From contig JAJDJB010000005.1 in assembly GCA_030266985.1 (NCBI GenBank), positions 1-58,038 on the forward strand: 58,038 bases of DNA, written 5' to 3'. Numbering within the stretch: position 1 is the first letter of the stretch; every line of letters starts with the position of its first letter. The stretch comes from Synergistaceae bacterium OttesenSCG-928-D05. Its GTDB lineage: Bacteria; Synergistota; Synergistia; Synergistales; Synergistaceae. The notes under the pieces were generated by a model, which worked only from the letters and a program-made list of their open reading frames with translations, made no database searches and had not been told where the DNA came from. Shown one piece after another: positions 1 to 9,288 of the stretch. A program made the position numbers and the translations under genes.

Positions 1-144
1 TTAAATCTCCCTAATATATAAATGCACTTCGAGGGGTAAAAAATACAACTTTGTGATTAAAGGAACTTTCTGTGTGTGTTTGTAATGGAATCGGGATTTG
101 AATGAGCAAAAGCGCAGAAGGCAGAGATTCGCGAAGATGCGGCA

Positions 145-197
145 GAAAAAACTCGTAAAAAAAGAGCGCGGCCTCCTCAATTCCGGAAGCCGCGCTC
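145..197 (-). terminator. Rho-independent terminator of the symporter gene
   Basis: A 9-bp perfect GC-rich stem (GAGCGCGGC pairing with GCCGCGCTC, 164-172 with 189-197) is followed, reading the minus strand, by a run of seven T and then a second T-rich stretch (145-163). It lies 30 bases downstream of the symporter stop codon. The remaining bases 1-144 hold nothing I can call. Confidence 0.8.
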
Positions 198-226
198 AGC
201 TGCTTTAACAAGAATCTTAAAAAACG

Positions 227-1453
227 TTAAAGATTTTCGCCCTCGCTCTTAGCTACCACTGTGGCGACAGCCATGTCGCCGGTTACGTTCACGCATGTGC
301 GCGCCATGTCGAGGACGGCGTCGATACCAGCCACGAGTCCGACGCCCTCAATCGGCAGGCCGACTGCGGTCAGCACCATCGACAGCATAATGAGCCCGGC
401 GCCGGGGACGCCCGCCGTACCGATCGACGCGAGCGTGGCGGTCAGCAGAATCGTGATTTGTGCGCCGATGGAAAGTTCGATGTTGAACGCCTGCGCGATA
501 AAGAGCGCGCAAACGCCCTGATAAAGGGCAGTTCCGTCCATGTTGATCGTTGCGCCCAGCGGGAGTACGAAGGAAGAAATCTTTTCGGAAACGCCCAGGT
601 TCTCCTGGACGTTGCGCATTGTGATCGGCAGCGAACCCGAGCTGGAGCGCGTTACGAACGCCGCCAGCATTGCCTCGCGGACGCCTCTGAAGAACCACAT
701 CGGAGATTTTTTGACGTATCCTGTGATCAGGCCGGAATAGACGATAGATGCCTGCAGGAAACAGCCGATGTAAACGGCGAAAATAACTTTCGCGAAAGGA
801 GAAAGGACGGCGGGGCCGTATTTCGCCGCGGTCACCGCGATCAGCGCAAAGATACCGACCGGCGCGGTTTTCATTACGATTCCCGTCATTTTATACATGG
901 TTTCCGCGATTGATTCGTTGACTTCGAGGAACTTACGTCCTTTTTCGCCGATCAAGGTAGCGGAAACGCCAAGGAAAAGCGCGAAGACGATGACGGGGAG
1001 CATTGCGCCGTCAACGAGCGCCTTAAGCGGGTTCGCCGGGAAGATGTCTAGAATGACTTTCGTAAGCGGTGCGGCGGCTTTCGCCTCTCCGGCCGCCCCC
1101 GCGATCGAAAGGCCCACGCCGGGCTGCATGACGTTGCCGAGCGTGAGACCGATTACGATTGCGACCATGGTCGTCAGCAAATAGAGGGCAACGGTCTTAA
1201 TACCGATGCGTCCGAGCGTTTTCGGGTCGCCGATCGACGCGGCGCCCATGATGATGCTGGAGAAAACGAGGGGTACGATGAGCATTTTCAGTAATGCGAG
1301 GAAGATGTTTCCAATGAGGTTGAGCAGGGGAATAATGTAATCAGAGATAAAGGGGTTGTTTGTCATCGGGCCGAGAACGAAACCCAGCAGCAGACCAAGT
1401 ACGAAACCAATACCGATTTTCCAAATCAGGGGCATTTCCTTTTTGTCCGTCAT
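227..1453 (-). CDS. Dicarboxylate/amino acid:cation symporter (DAACS family, acidic amino acid type)
   Basis: A 408-residue inner-membrane secondary transporter of the GltP/SstT superfamily, predicted to import glutamate or aspartate with Na+ or H+. Visible family signatures are the serine-rich re-entrant hairpin (SSSGSLPIT), the NMDGT motif, the second hairpin (IGTAGVPGAG) and the C-terminal DMARTCVNVTGD segment. That last segment has the Asp/Arg/Asn arrangement which in the archaeal homologue GltPh binds the substrate side-chain carboxylate, favouring an acidic substrate. A GTG four codons upstream is possible, but GGAG at 1464-1467 is well spaced only for the ATG at 1453. The gene is monocistronic, divergent from the complex-I-like operon, and ends in a clear terminator. 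Exact substrate is inferred. Confidence 0.9.
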   Translation of the reverse strand: MTDKKEMPLIWKIGIGFVLGLLLGFVLGPMTNNPFISDYIIPLLNLIGNIFLALLKMLIVPLVFSSIIMGAASIGDPKTLGRIGIKTVALYLLTTMVAIVIGLTLGNVMQPGVGLSIAGAAGEAKAAAPLTKVILDIFPANPLKALVDGAMLPVIVFALFLGVSATLIGEKGRKFLEVNESIAETMYKMTGIVMKTAPVGIFALIAVTAAKYGPAVLSPFAKVIFAVYIGCFLQASIVYSGLITGYVKKSPMWFFRGVREAMLAAFVTRSSSGSLPITMRNVQENLGVSEKISSFVLPLGATINMDGTALYQGVCALFIAQAFNIELSIGAQITILLTATLASIGTAGVPGAGLIMLSMVLTAVGLPIEGVGLVAGIDAVLDMARTCVNVTGDMAVATVVAKSEGENL

Positions 1454-1625
1454 TTTCAGATACACTCCTTAGAAAATTAGGTTTTTATAATAATTAGGAT
1501 AATGTAGTGTGGAAGATTTTCGATATATTGCCTCCTTTCTGTAAGTAAATTTTATCATAAATTATTTTTATATAGATGTCCGGAAGTAGGGTTTCGCCGG
1601 ATTCAAAAGGAATTCGCGGCGCTGT

Positions 1626-1654
1626 TTGACATTCTTCCTTCGTAGTGATAGTTT
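1626..1654 (+). promoter_or_regulatory. Predicted sigma70 promoter of the complex-I-like operon
   Basis: A perfect -35 TTGACA (1626-1631), 17 bases, then TAGTTT (1649-1654) preceded by TGA, giving an extended -10. The -10 hexamer itself is poor. It lies about 95 bases before the first gene. The rest of the 1454-1751 gap shows AT-rich leader sequence of the divergent symporter gene and no credible ORF. Confidence 0.45.
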
Positions 1655-1751
1655 TATGGGCATTGCGGCATGTTCGTGGTTTTCACCGCGCGCCGCTTCG
1701 CTGTAAGAAATGACGATCCGCTTATTGAGCGTGATGTTGGGAGACACATAA

Positions 1752-3413
1752 ATGTTTTTAAAACTTCTTCCCGGATGGCCTTTGCCCGTTATTGCCATCG
1801 CGCTGCCGTTGTTCAGCGCGTTTCTGCTGGGGTGCGCGATTCTTCTTGAAATGGCTTATACGGCCCATACTTCCGGGCCTTTCGAACGCAAAAAAGTTTA
1901 TTTAAAAGTCCCATTTTTGTTTTTCCTATTCTTAAATTTTGCGCTGAACTATCTGGTCTGGTCATACTCACACAATCTAGAGCAGACCTTTTTCACGCTC
2001 GGGGCAGCGGGATGGGCGGAGACGCTTTCGGGCGCGGGCGGCGGCAGTTGGAAGGCCTTTCTGCGGCTGGATCCGCTCGGCGCGATGGCCGCGCTCTTGA
2101 CGTCATTTATCGTCCTGCTCGCGGGGCTGCGCTCTCTCGCGGACAAATCGGATCCGATCACGCCGAATAAAATATTTTTCATGCTGCTCACGCAGGGCGG
2201 TGTGGTTGGTATTTTCTATTCCGGCGGCATCACGAACCTGTTTCTCTTTTTGCTCATTTCGCAGATCGGGGCGACGGGGCTTTACCGGCCCGTGCGCGCC
2301 GCAGGGCTGAAAACGCTGAACTTCTTCTCGCAGTCCGCGTGGTATTACGCGTCCCGCGTGCTTGTGATGGGCATGTATCTGGCAGGCACGCTGCTTCTGC
2401 TCTCAAAATACAAGGTTTCCGGGTTCACGCAGCTGCACGCCGTCATGCAGCCCGGTGTGCTTGAACTGTCCGCCTACGTCCTTATGGCGTCGTCGCTTTT
2501 CTTTTTGTTTATCAAACCATCCTCTTATATTACGGACGCATCGAAACGCTGTTACTTTGCGATGCGCGGCTATGCGATGTTCTTTGCGCTGCTGCGGGTG
2601 AACTTCCTGCTTTTCGGGCCGATGCGGGGATTGGATCGCATTCCGTGGCTCTATATCCTCTTCGGCGGCGCTGCGCTCTGGGCGGCGTTTGCGCTGACTA
2701 CGACCAACCGTGACCCGATTCGTTTTACGGAGTCCGTTGAGCTTTTCCTGAAGGGATTTATCACGATTTCGTTCGGGCTTTCCCTGAACGGCACGGGCAG
2801 CGCGGCGGCGGCGGCCGAGTACGGCCTGGGCGCGCTTGAAAGCATGCTTTCGCTTTGGATGCTCTTCTTGCCGATCTCAGCGGCGCTTTCGATTATTGGC
2901 TGTCTTTTGAAGCAAAAGTACGCAGGCAGCGAGTTATGGACGCTTGGGGGGCTTTCCCACAAGCTGCCGTTCACGGGTTTTGTGTTTTTCATCGTTATCT
3001 GCGGCCTGGCCGGCTTACCGCCCTTTCCGGGCTTCATTTCCCGGCAGTTTTTATACAGAGCCGCAAACGCGGTCAGTCCCTTCCTGACGCTTTTCCTTTT
3101 CGCGATGTCGCTCGCCGTGCTGTTCATCGGCATCTGGTATATCTCCGGCGTGCTGTTCGGAAAGGCGCCGGATGCGGAAGAAAAAATCCAGGGGGACGCG
3201 CAGATCGCTCTGCCGCTCTTTTTGATTTTGATTTTCCTGCTCTTTTCCTCCGCTGCGCCGAACCATTATTATGACAACGCGGTTTCGAAATCTGTGAGTT
3301 CTCTTATGCGTATCTCCTATGCGGCGCAGGACGAACAATCGCAGGAACTTCCTGATCCGGATGATTCGCAGGACGTGCCTGACGTGGAACCGATTCCGGG
3401 GGAATCAGAATAA
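1752..3413 (+). CDS. NADH:quinone oxidoreductase antiporter-like membrane subunit (NuoL/M/N family)
   Basis: A 553-residue, extremely hydrophobic protein with roughly a dozen or more membrane segments. It resembles the proton-conducting antiporter-like subunits of complex I, Mrp antiporters and membrane-bound hydrogenases. The clearest match is GLAGLPPFPGFISRQF near residue 420, equivalent to the SLAGxPPxxGFxxKF segment of NuoN/NuoM. The last 40 residues form an acidic, proline-rich cytoplasmic tail. GGGAG eight bases upstream supports the ATG. It is first in an operon with a small membrane protein, a NuoH-like protein and an asparaginase. No NuoBCDEFGI-type hydrophilic subunit is next to it, so its electron donor, if any, is unknown. 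Family assignment is fairly safe; function is not. Confidence 0.72.
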   Translation: MFLKLLPGWPLPVIAIALPLFSAFLLGCAILLEMAYTAHTSGPFERKKVYLKVPFLFFLFLNFALNYLVWSYSHNLEQTFFTLGAAGWAETLSGAGGGSWKAFLRLDPLGAMAALLTSFIVLLAGLRSLADKSDPITPNKIFFMLLTQGGVVGIFYSGGITNLFLFLLISQIGATGLYRPVRAAGLKTLNFFSQSAWYYASRVLVMGMYLAGTLLLLSKYKVSGFTQLHAVMQPGVLELSAYVLMASSLFFLFIKPSSYITDASKRCYFAMRGYAMFFALLRVNFLLFGPMRGLDRIPWLYILFGGAALWAAFALTTTNRDPIRFTESVELFLKGFITISFGLSLNGTGSAAAAAEYGLGALESMLSLWMLFLPISAALSIIGCLLKQKYAGSELWTLGGLSHKLPFTGFVFFIVICGLAGLPPFPGFISRQFLYRAANAVSPFLTLFLFAMSLAVLFIGIWYISGVLFGKAPDAEEKIQGDAQIALPLFLILIFLLFSSAAPNHYYDNAVSKSVSSLMRISYAAQDEQSQELPDPDDSQDVPDVEPIPGESE

Positions 3414-3727
3414 TGTTTCGTCTTGTGACCGGCTACTTTACATGGAATTTCCTCGTGTGGTCCGCGATTTTCTTTTTCTCGGCTCTCTTTCTCGTCCTGG
3501 TGTTGCGCTTTAGCAAAAAGCAGAGCGGTATGTACGTCTCCAATGCGTATAAGGATGACCAGGAGACGGTTGGCGACGCGGAGAGCGGTCGCTGGCGCGA
3601 TTTCATCAGGAACGCGTTTGGTTTCTGGTTCTCGCTTCCGCAGGCGCAGTTGCTGCTGCTTGCCGTGATCGTGCTTTTCTTTGCGCTTGCGGTACTTAGC
3701 GGCGGAAGTGGAGGAGGAAACGCATGA
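3413..3727 (+). CDS. Small two-helix membrane protein of the complex-I-like module
   Basis: A 104-residue protein not recognised by family. It has one hydrophobic helix near residues 12-33, a charged middle segment, and a second helix near 78-98 followed by a glycine/serine-rich end. Its ATG overlaps the TAA of the upstream gene (TAATG), and its own stop overlaps the next start (ATGA), so translation of all three is probably coupled. By position it could be a small membrane subunit comparable to NuoA, NuoJ or NuoK, but I see no convincing sequence match to any of them. Confidence 0.6.
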   Translation: MFRLVTGYFTWNFLVWSAIFFFSALFLVLVLRFSKKQSGMYVSNAYKDDQETVGDAESGRWRDFIRNAFGFWFSLPQAQLLLLAVIVLFFALAVLSGGSGGGNA

Positions 3728-4740
3728 ATTCCTCAATAGCGGTTTTCTTTAAATATTTTTTCGCGTGGACCGCGATGAGCGGCGTGCTGATCGCGCTGCT
3801 CTTTATGGCGGAGGGCGCCTATGGTTTTGTGGCGGATCGTATTTACGAGCGGTCGAATCGCGGGGAGAGCTCGACCGGCATCAAGACGCTCCTGCAGGCG
3901 TTCCGCATGCCGATCCTGGTTCCCGACACCGCCGCCCGCCAGCCCGCCGTTTATTTCCCGGCGCTTGCGATTGCGGCCTTACTGCCGATCCCGGCCTGTA
4001 TCCCGTTTTTTAACTTCATTCCGCTCATGGTGAACAGCGGGGATCTGCTGCAGATTGTACAGTTCGCGCTGATGTCGGAAACGTTCGCGTTGCTTTCGAT
4101 CTTTTCGCTTGGCACGAACCAGAGCAGGAAAGCGGGGATGGAGCTGTTTTTTGAATCCGTCGGCCTTTTGCTCGCGTTTGCGGCCTGTTTCATTTCGATC
4201 TCGTTCTACCTGACCGCAAACGGCATCATCGGCGACACGTTTAGCCTGAACCTGATTGCGAGCTCGCTGCACATCAAATCGCTGGGTCTCTATGGAAAGG
4301 CAGCGATCGGGCTTTTTATTTTCCTGGTGTTCGCGCAGGCGCCCTACTGCGCTACGTGTTCTACCGCCTCTTCTTTCTACGAGCTCAGGATGCCCGGCTA
4401 CGACGGTCCGCAGCGTGCGATGCTGCAAATATGGGCGTCGCTCCGCGTCTTTGTCGTGATCGCCCTCGTTACGCACATATTTTTCCCGTGGACACTGCTG
4501 AAAGAAGTGGAAAGCACGGTCGGCGTGGAGTGGTGGATGCAGACGTTCCATTTTGCCTTGTTCTGGCTGGCGGTGGTCATCGTCCGTGTCGTGGTTGTGC
4601 CTGTTTGCAGAAAGATTTTCGACCTGCTCGGCGCGCGCGTTCCGCTGCGGCTTTCGTTTGGCCTCACGCTGTTTTTGATCTTTGCCGCGATGGTGCTGAT
4701 GTATTTTGAAACGTATTTTTCCAGTATGGAGGCGTTCTGA
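3724..4740 (+). CDS. NuoH/HycD/EchB-like membrane subunit
   Basis: A 338-residue polytopic membrane protein with the layout of the complex I NuoH or group 4 hydrogenase anchor subunit. After the first helix comes DRIYERSNRG...TGIKTLLQAF, the position of the ER...GP.GLLQ..AD loop. Later come ELFFESVGLLLAF and ELRMPGYDGPQRAMLQIW, matching the E-rich loops of the family. The canonical GPNRVGP stretch is not preserved, so the quinone-pocket chemistry of true NuoH may be absent. AGGAGG precedes the ATG, and the start overlaps the previous stop. Presence beside an antiporter-like subunit supports a membrane ion-translocating complex. Confidence is moderate because the sequence is divergent. Confidence 0.62.
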   Translation: MNSSIAVFFKYFFAWTAMSGVLIALLFMAEGAYGFVADRIYERSNRGESSTGIKTLLQAFRMPILVPDTAARQPAVYFPALAIAALLPIPACIPFFNFIPLMVNSGDLLQIVQFALMSETFALLSIFSLGTNQSRKAGMELFFESVGLLLAFAACFISISFYLTANGIIGDTFSLNLIASSLHIKSLGLYGKAAIGLFIFLVFAQAPYCATCSTASSFYELRMPGYDGPQRAMLQIWASLRVFVVIALVTHIFFPWTLLKEVESTVGVEWWMQTFHFALFWLAVVIVRVVVVPVCRKIFDLLGARVPLRLSFGLTLFLIFAAMVLMYFETYFSSMEAF

Positions 4741-5756
4741 TGACGAAGAAAGCGCTGATTATTACGACCGGCGGCACGATCGTCTCTCCGAAGGGGGAGC
4801 GCGGGGCGGCTCCGGACACAAAACGTACGGAAGACATACTGCGTGTCCTGACGGATTCTTTTGAAGGAAGTCAAATCGAGCCCGTTGTATCCAGAATCTT
4901 CGGTGATTCCGGCATCGACAGTTCCGACATTTCGCCGCTCCATTGGGTGCGTATTACAAGAGAAATCATTGCGCATCTGAACGACGATTTGTGCGGCGTG
5001 ATTATTGTGCACGGCACGGATACGATGGCATTCACGGCCGCATGGCTCGCGCTTTGCTTTGACAGCCTTGGCCTTTCCGTCATACTGACCGGAAGCCAGC
5101 GCACGCCGGACCAGATTCCGACCGACGGCCCGACGAACGTACTCGCCGCCGCCGAGATGGTGAAAAAAGGCGTGTCCGGCGTTTGGATCTGCTTCGACTG
5201 GAAAATGCACAAAGGCGGGCGCGCGCATAAAAAAAGCGCGGCGCATATCGACGCCTTCTGTTCGCTTGGATTGAAACACTTCGACATCAACGCGGAGTGG
5301 CAAGATCTGCAAAAATTTGATCGCCGCTTCGATTCGACGGAGCGCAGCAGCCTCGAAAAACTTGCCCTGCGTTCCGATGCGGAGCTTATGCAGGCGAGCA
5401 ACGCGGTGGCTTCATTCTTCGCGCTGCCCGGACAGCGTTTTGTCCGCGTTGCTGGCGAGAAGATATTGATCCTCTGCGGCTTCGGCGCGGGGAATATTCC
5501 GCGCGCCCTTCACGAAGAGATTGAACGCGCCTATCCTGATGAAAAACCGCTCATAATCGCGTGCAGCCATGCGGAGCTTGGCGTTAAAAATCCTGTTGCG
5601 TACAGCAACGTAGGGATCGGTAACCTTGCCGCGAAGGGCTTTTCCGTGTGGAGCCAGGGCGATTATCCGATGGAATTTATCACGGCGCTTGCGTATTGCG
5701 CCGCTTTTACCGGCAGCCCGAAAGAACTCCTTTCAAAATATCTGAAAAGGGTCTAG
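4740..5756 (+). CDS. Type I (cytosolic) L-asparaginase family protein
   Basis: A 338-residue amidohydrolase predicted to convert L-asparagine to aspartate and ammonia. The two catalytic signatures are present: TTGGTI with the nucleophile Thr13, and HGTDTM with Thr93-Asp94. The GSQR and KKSAAHIDAF segments also fit the family. There is no signal peptide, so it is cytosolic like AnsA rather than periplasmic. The ATG overlaps the stop of the NuoH-like gene (TGATG), making it the fourth gene of that operon. Linking deamidation to an ion-translocating membrane module is unusual. A broader asparaginase/glutaminase-like amidase role cannot be excluded. Confidence 0.88.
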   Translation: MTKKALIITTGGTIVSPKGERGAAPDTKRTEDILRVLTDSFEGSQIEPVVSRIFGDSGIDSSDISPLHWVRITREIIAHLNDDLCGVIIVHGTDTMAFTAAWLALCFDSLGLSVILTGSQRTPDQIPTDGPTNVLAAAEMVKKGVSGVWICFDWKMHKGGRAHKKSAAHIDAFCSLGLKHFDINAEWQDLQKFDRRFDSTERSSLEKLALRSDAELMQASNAVASFFALPGQRFVRVAGEKILILCGFGAGNIPRALHEEIERAYPDEKPLIIACSHAELGVKNPVAYSNVGIGNLAAKGFSVWSQGDYPMEFITALAYCAAFTGSPKELLSKYLKRV

Positions 5757-5787
5757 CCGTCTTTCAATTTTTCAACATAAGTTCGTA

Positions 5788-5793
5788 TATAAT
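5788..5793 (+). promoter_or_regulatory. Candidate -10 box for glnS
   Basis: A perfect TATAAT lies 37 bases before the glnS start in the short gap after the asparaginase gene. No good -35 hexamer is visible at 16-18 bases, so this is only a candidate. Confidence 0.4.
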
Positions 5794-5830
5794 TACGGGG
5801 TGTATGAAATGCCTCGGGAGGTAGGACAGA

Positions 5831-7510
5831 ATGGCGAACGCCGAAGGAACAAACTACAATTTTATTGAAGAAATCATCGCGAACGACATCGAAAAAGGCG
5901 TTATAAAGGCGCCCGTTACGCGTTTTCCGCCGGAACCGAACGGCTATCTCCACATCGGGCACGCGAAGTCGATCTGCCTGAATTTTGGCCTCGCGGAGCA
6001 GTTCGGCGGCGAATGCAACCTGCGTTTCGACGACACGAACCCCGCGAAGGAAGAGACCGAATACGTCGAATCCATCATGAACGACGTAAAATGGCTCGGT
6101 TTCGAGTGGAAGAACTTGTGTCACGCTTCCGACTACTTTGACCAGTTTTACGAATGGGCGCTCGACCTGATAAAGGCCGGCAAGGCATACGTGGACGACC
6201 AGTCCGCCGAGGAAATACGCCAGAACCGCGGCACGCTCACGAAACCGGGCGTCGAATCGCCGTACCGGAACCGCACGCCGGAAGAAAACCTGGACCTCTT
6301 CAGCCGCATGACGGCGGGGGAGTTCGAAGAAGGATCACGGGTGCTGCGTGCGAAGATCGACATGTCGAGCAGCAACATGAACATGCGCGATCCGGTTATG
6401 TACCGGATATTGAAGCGCGATCACTATAGAACCGGCGACAAGTGGTGCGTCTACCCGATGTACGACTATGCGCACGGTTACGAGGATGCGATCGAAGGCA
6501 TTACGCATTCCGTCTGCACGCTCGAGTTCCAGGATCACCGCCCGCTCTACGACTGGTTCATCGACAACGTGAACGTTCCGCATGTACCGCACCAGTATGA
6601 ATTTGCGCGGCTCAATCTCACATATACGGTCATGAGCAAACGCAGGCTTCTGGAGCTGGTTACGTCGAAAATCGTAAACGGATGGGACGACCCGCGCATG
6701 CCGACGATCTCCGGTTTCCGACGCCGCGGTTATACGCCCGAGTCGATTCGCCGTTTCTGTAAGGAGATCGGCGTCTCGAAGGCGGACAGTATGGTGGAGA
6801 TCGAATTGTTGCAGCACTTCCTGCGCGAAGAGCTCAACAAAACAGCGCTGCGCGCCATGGCCGTGCTGCGCCCATTGAAAGTCGTACTCACGAACTGGCC
6901 CGAAGGTTTTGTGGATGAGCTTCCGGCGGACAATAACCCCGAAGACGAATCCGCGGGCAGCAGGACGATCAAAATCGGTCGCGAGATCTACATCGACCGG
7001 GAAGACTTCATGGAAGAGCCGGTCAAAGGCTTTTTCCGCCTGGCGCCGGGGCAGGAAGTGCGCCTGAAACACGCCTATATCATCCGATGCACGGATGTTG
7101 TTCGGGACGCGGCAGGGGAAATCTCGGAACTGCACTGTACCGTCGATATGGACAGCCGCGGCGGAGACGCGCCGGACGGCAGGAAGATCAAGGGCACGCT
7201 GCACTGGGTGTGGTCCGGCGACGCGGTTCGCGCGAAGGTCAACCTCTACGGACACCTCTTCACGCTGCGCAATATGAATGACATGGAAGAAGGCAAGGAT
7301 TACAAGGACTACCTGAATCCGGAGTCGCTTGCCGTCATGGAGAACGCGCTTGTAGAACCGTTCCTCGCGAACGCGAAACCGCTCGACAAGTTCCAGTTCC
7401 TACGCCAGGGGTATTTCTGCGCGGACTATGAAATGACGCCCGAACGGCCCGTTTTCAACCTCACGGTTTCGCTCAAAGATTCCTGGGGCAAAGAACTCAA
7501 AAAACAGTAA
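5831..7510 (+). CDS. glnS: Glutaminyl-tRNA synthetase
   Basis: A 559-residue class Ib synthetase that charges tRNA-Gln directly. It has the HIGH signature in [17 protein letters not shown] (about residues 36-52) and the KMSKS-loop equivalent VMSKRRL. The anticodon-binding beta-barrel region follows at about 340-550, and overall length matches bacterial GlnRS. GGGAGG upstream supports the ATG. With GlnRS present, the transamidation route to Gln-tRNA-Gln is not needed. A tRNA-Gln gene lies in the same window near 34.9 kb. A strong terminator follows the stop. Confidence 0.97.
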   Translation: MANAEGTNYNFIEEIIANDIEKGVIKAPVTRFPPEPNGYLHIGHAKSICLNFGLAEQFGGECNLRFDDTNPAKEETEYVESIMNDVKWLGFEWKNLCHASDYFDQFYEWALDLIKAGKAYVDDQSAEEIRQNRGTLTKPGVESPYRNRTPEENLDLFSRMTAGEFEEGSRVLRAKIDMSSSNMNMRDPVMYRILKRDHYRTGDKWCVYPMYDYAHGYEDAIEGITHSVCTLEFQDHRPLYDWFIDNVNVPHVPHQYEFARLNLTYTVMSKRRLLELVTSKIVNGWDDPRMPTISGFRRRGYTPESIRRFCKEIGVSKADSMVEIELLQHFLREELNKTALRAMAVLRPLKVVLTNWPEGFVDELPADNNPEDESAGSRTIKIGREIYIDREDFMEEPVKGFFRLAPGQEVRLKHAYIIRCTDVVRDAAGEISELHCTVDMDSRGGDAPDGRKIKGTLHWVWSGDAVRAKVNLYGHLFTLRNMNDMEEGKDYKDYLNPESLAVMENALVEPFLANAKPLDKFQFLRQGYFCADYEMTPERPVFNLTVSLKDSWGKELKKQ

Positions 7511-7545
7511 TCCTCACTCAAACGACAAATTTCAAAGCACGATTC

Positions 7546-7577
7546 GACCGCAGCGTTTTTTGCTGCGGTCTTTGTCT
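7546..7577 (+). terminator. Rho-independent terminator after glnS
   Basis: A perfect 9-bp stem (GACCGCAGC with GCTGCGGTC) with a T-rich loop is followed by TTTGTCT, 36 bases after the glnS stop. Confidence 0.85.
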
Positions 7578-7701
7578 GCTTTGGTATCCGTGATAAGGAT
7601 GATTTAGCGCTCGGCCTATTTCCGCTTTACGCCGCACCGCGCAGGGGCTAAGCTTGGTTCAAAATCGGCGGCAGTGTGACGCCAGGCCGGGAGGAAGAAG
7701 C

Positions 7702-9288
7702 ATGTTCAGCGAAATTTTGGAAAAACTCAAAGAATCCGCGCAGTCCGTGCTACCGATCAGCGGGATCGTGCTCGCGCTTCACTTTACGATTCTCCCGATG
7801 CCGTACTGGACCGTTGTTCTTTTTCTGATCGGTACATTGTTTCTAATTTTCGGCATGACGCTTTTCACAGTTGGCGCTGATCTCTCCATGATGCAGATTG
7901 GCGAAGCCATTGGCGCGGAACTTACCAAATCCCGCAACCTACTCCTGATCGTTGTGGGAAGTTTTATCCTGGGTGTGGTCGTCACGATCGCCGAGCCCGA
8001 CCTTCAGGTGCTGACGAAGCAGGTTCCTGCGGTGCCTGACATGGTGCTTGTCGCGACAGTCGCGTTCGGAGTGGGGCTCTTTCTTGCTTTGGCGCTCCTG
8101 CGCATACTTTTCCAATTTCCGCTTGCGAAAATGTTTATTATTTCCTACGCGCTGGTCTTTATCGTTGCGGTTTTTTCCTCTCCCGACTATCTCGCGGTCG
8201 GTTTCGACTCCGGCGGCGTTACGACCGGACCGATTACCGTACCGTTCATCCTGGCGCTGGGCGCCGGTATCTCCACCGTGCGCGGCAGCAAAAACGCACA
8301 GGAAGACAGTTTCGGTTTATGCGCGCTTTGTTCGATCGGCCCCGTGCTCGCGGTGCTTATCCTCGGCATGTTTTTCGACTCCTCGGCCTCAGGCTATGCA
8401 TTTGAATCGGCGGAAAATGTCGCGAGCTGGGCGGAACTGCGCCGACTTTTCATAAACGGTTTTGCCGCTTTTTTCAAAGAGGTTATCGAGGTACTTCTTC
8501 CCATCGTCGTGATCTTTACTCTGCTTCAGATTACGCACCTGAAACTTGCAAAAACGCGCCTGATGCAGATCATGATCGGAATTCTTTACACTGTTGCCGG
8601 ACTTGTGATCTTTCTGACCGGCGTCAACCTGGGCTTCATGCCAGTGGGGACGTTTATCGGCGAAGAACTGGCATGCCGCCCGGATAACTGGATATTGATC
8701 CCCCTAGCTGCGTTGATGGGGTTCTTCGTAACGTTCGCGGAACCCTCAATCCACCTGCTCAACAAACAGGTAGAAGAGATCACAAACGGTGCGATCTCTC
8801 GCCGTATGATGATGTTCGGCCTTTCATTCGGGATAAGCCTTGCGCTCGTCCTCTCCGTCGTGCGAATCCTGAGCGGCATCAGCATCTGGTACTTCATGCT
8901 GCCGGGCTATGCCCTTGCGCTCTTTCTCACTTTTTTCACGCCGAATATGTTCACAGCGATCGCGTTTGACTCGGGCGGCGTTGCGTCTGGCACGATGACA
9001 GCGGCTTTTTTACTGCCCTTTGCGGTTGGGATATGTGAAGCCGTCGGCGGCAACGTTATGACCGACGCGTTCGGTATTGTCGGAATGGTAGCAATGCTGC
9101 CGCTTGTCAGCATGCAGATACTTGGCATCGTCTACAATATAAAAACGAAGCGCGCGCGGCGTCCGCTTCCGCAGGAAGAGCTGCTGCTCTTCGATCCCGC
9201 TGAAAAAACAAAAGGCGAAAAAAGTGGTATGATTGATTTCGACGAAAGTGCGGACGAAACGGACGACACGAGGGGAGTGCGAAAATGA
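7702..9288 (+). CDS. DUF1538 family integral membrane protein (duplicated domain)
   Basis: A 528-residue polytopic protein with two homologous halves. Each half carries an AEP(D/S) motif (TIAEPDLQVLTKQV and TFAEPSIHLLNKQV) and a serine/glycine-rich FDSGGV motif (GFDSGGVTTGPITVPF and AFDSGGVASGTMTAAF). This internal repeat is typical of DUF1538 proteins, whose inverted or tandem arrangement resembles a transporter fold. Substrate is unknown. The start at 7702 was chosen over an upstream in-frame ATG because GGGAGG lies seven bases before it. The stop overlaps the start of a PII-like protein, so the pair probably forms a regulated transporter. The final 45 residues are charged and cytoplasmic. 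Confidence 0.85.
   Translation: MFSEILEKLKESAQSVLPISGIVLALHFTILPMPYWTVVLFLIGTLFLIFGMTLFTVGADLSMMQIGEAIGAELTKSRNLLLIVVGSFILGVVVTIAEPDLQVLTKQVPAVPDMVLVATVAFGVGLFLALALLRILFQFPLAKMFIISYALVFIVAVFSSPDYLAVGFDSGGVTTGPITVPFILALGAGISTVRGSKNAQEDSFGLCALCSIGPVLAVLILGMFFDSSASGYAFESAENVASWAELRRLFINGFAAFFKEVIEVLLPIVVIFTLLQITHLKLAKTRLMQIMIGILYTVAGLVIFLTGVNLGFMPVGTFIGEELACRPDNWILIPLAALMGFFVTFAEPSIHLLNKQVEEITNGAISRRMMMFGLSFGISLALVLSVVRILSGISIWYFMLPGYALALFLTFFTPNMFTAIAFDSGGVASGTMTAAFLLPFAVGICEAVGGNVMTDAFGIVGMVAMLPLVSMQILGIVYNIKTKRARRPLPQEELLLFDPAEKTKGEKSGMIDFDESADETDDTRGVRK

Noticed and set aside
11-211. 66-codon ORF on the minus strand downstream of the symporter
   Set aside because: It runs through the terminator hairpin and its T-tracts, has no ribosome site, and its product resembles no family.
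1568-1798. 76-codon minus-strand ORF between the symporter and the complex-I-like operon
   Set aside because: It covers the predicted promoter and the start of the next gene, with no ribosome site and no recognisable product.
6335-7255. 306-codon antisense ORF inside glnS (similar ones oppose the asparaginase, gltX and trxB)
   Set aside because: Long antisense frames are expected where codon third positions are GC-rich. The sense strand encodes clear conserved enzymes and these frames lack ribosome sites.
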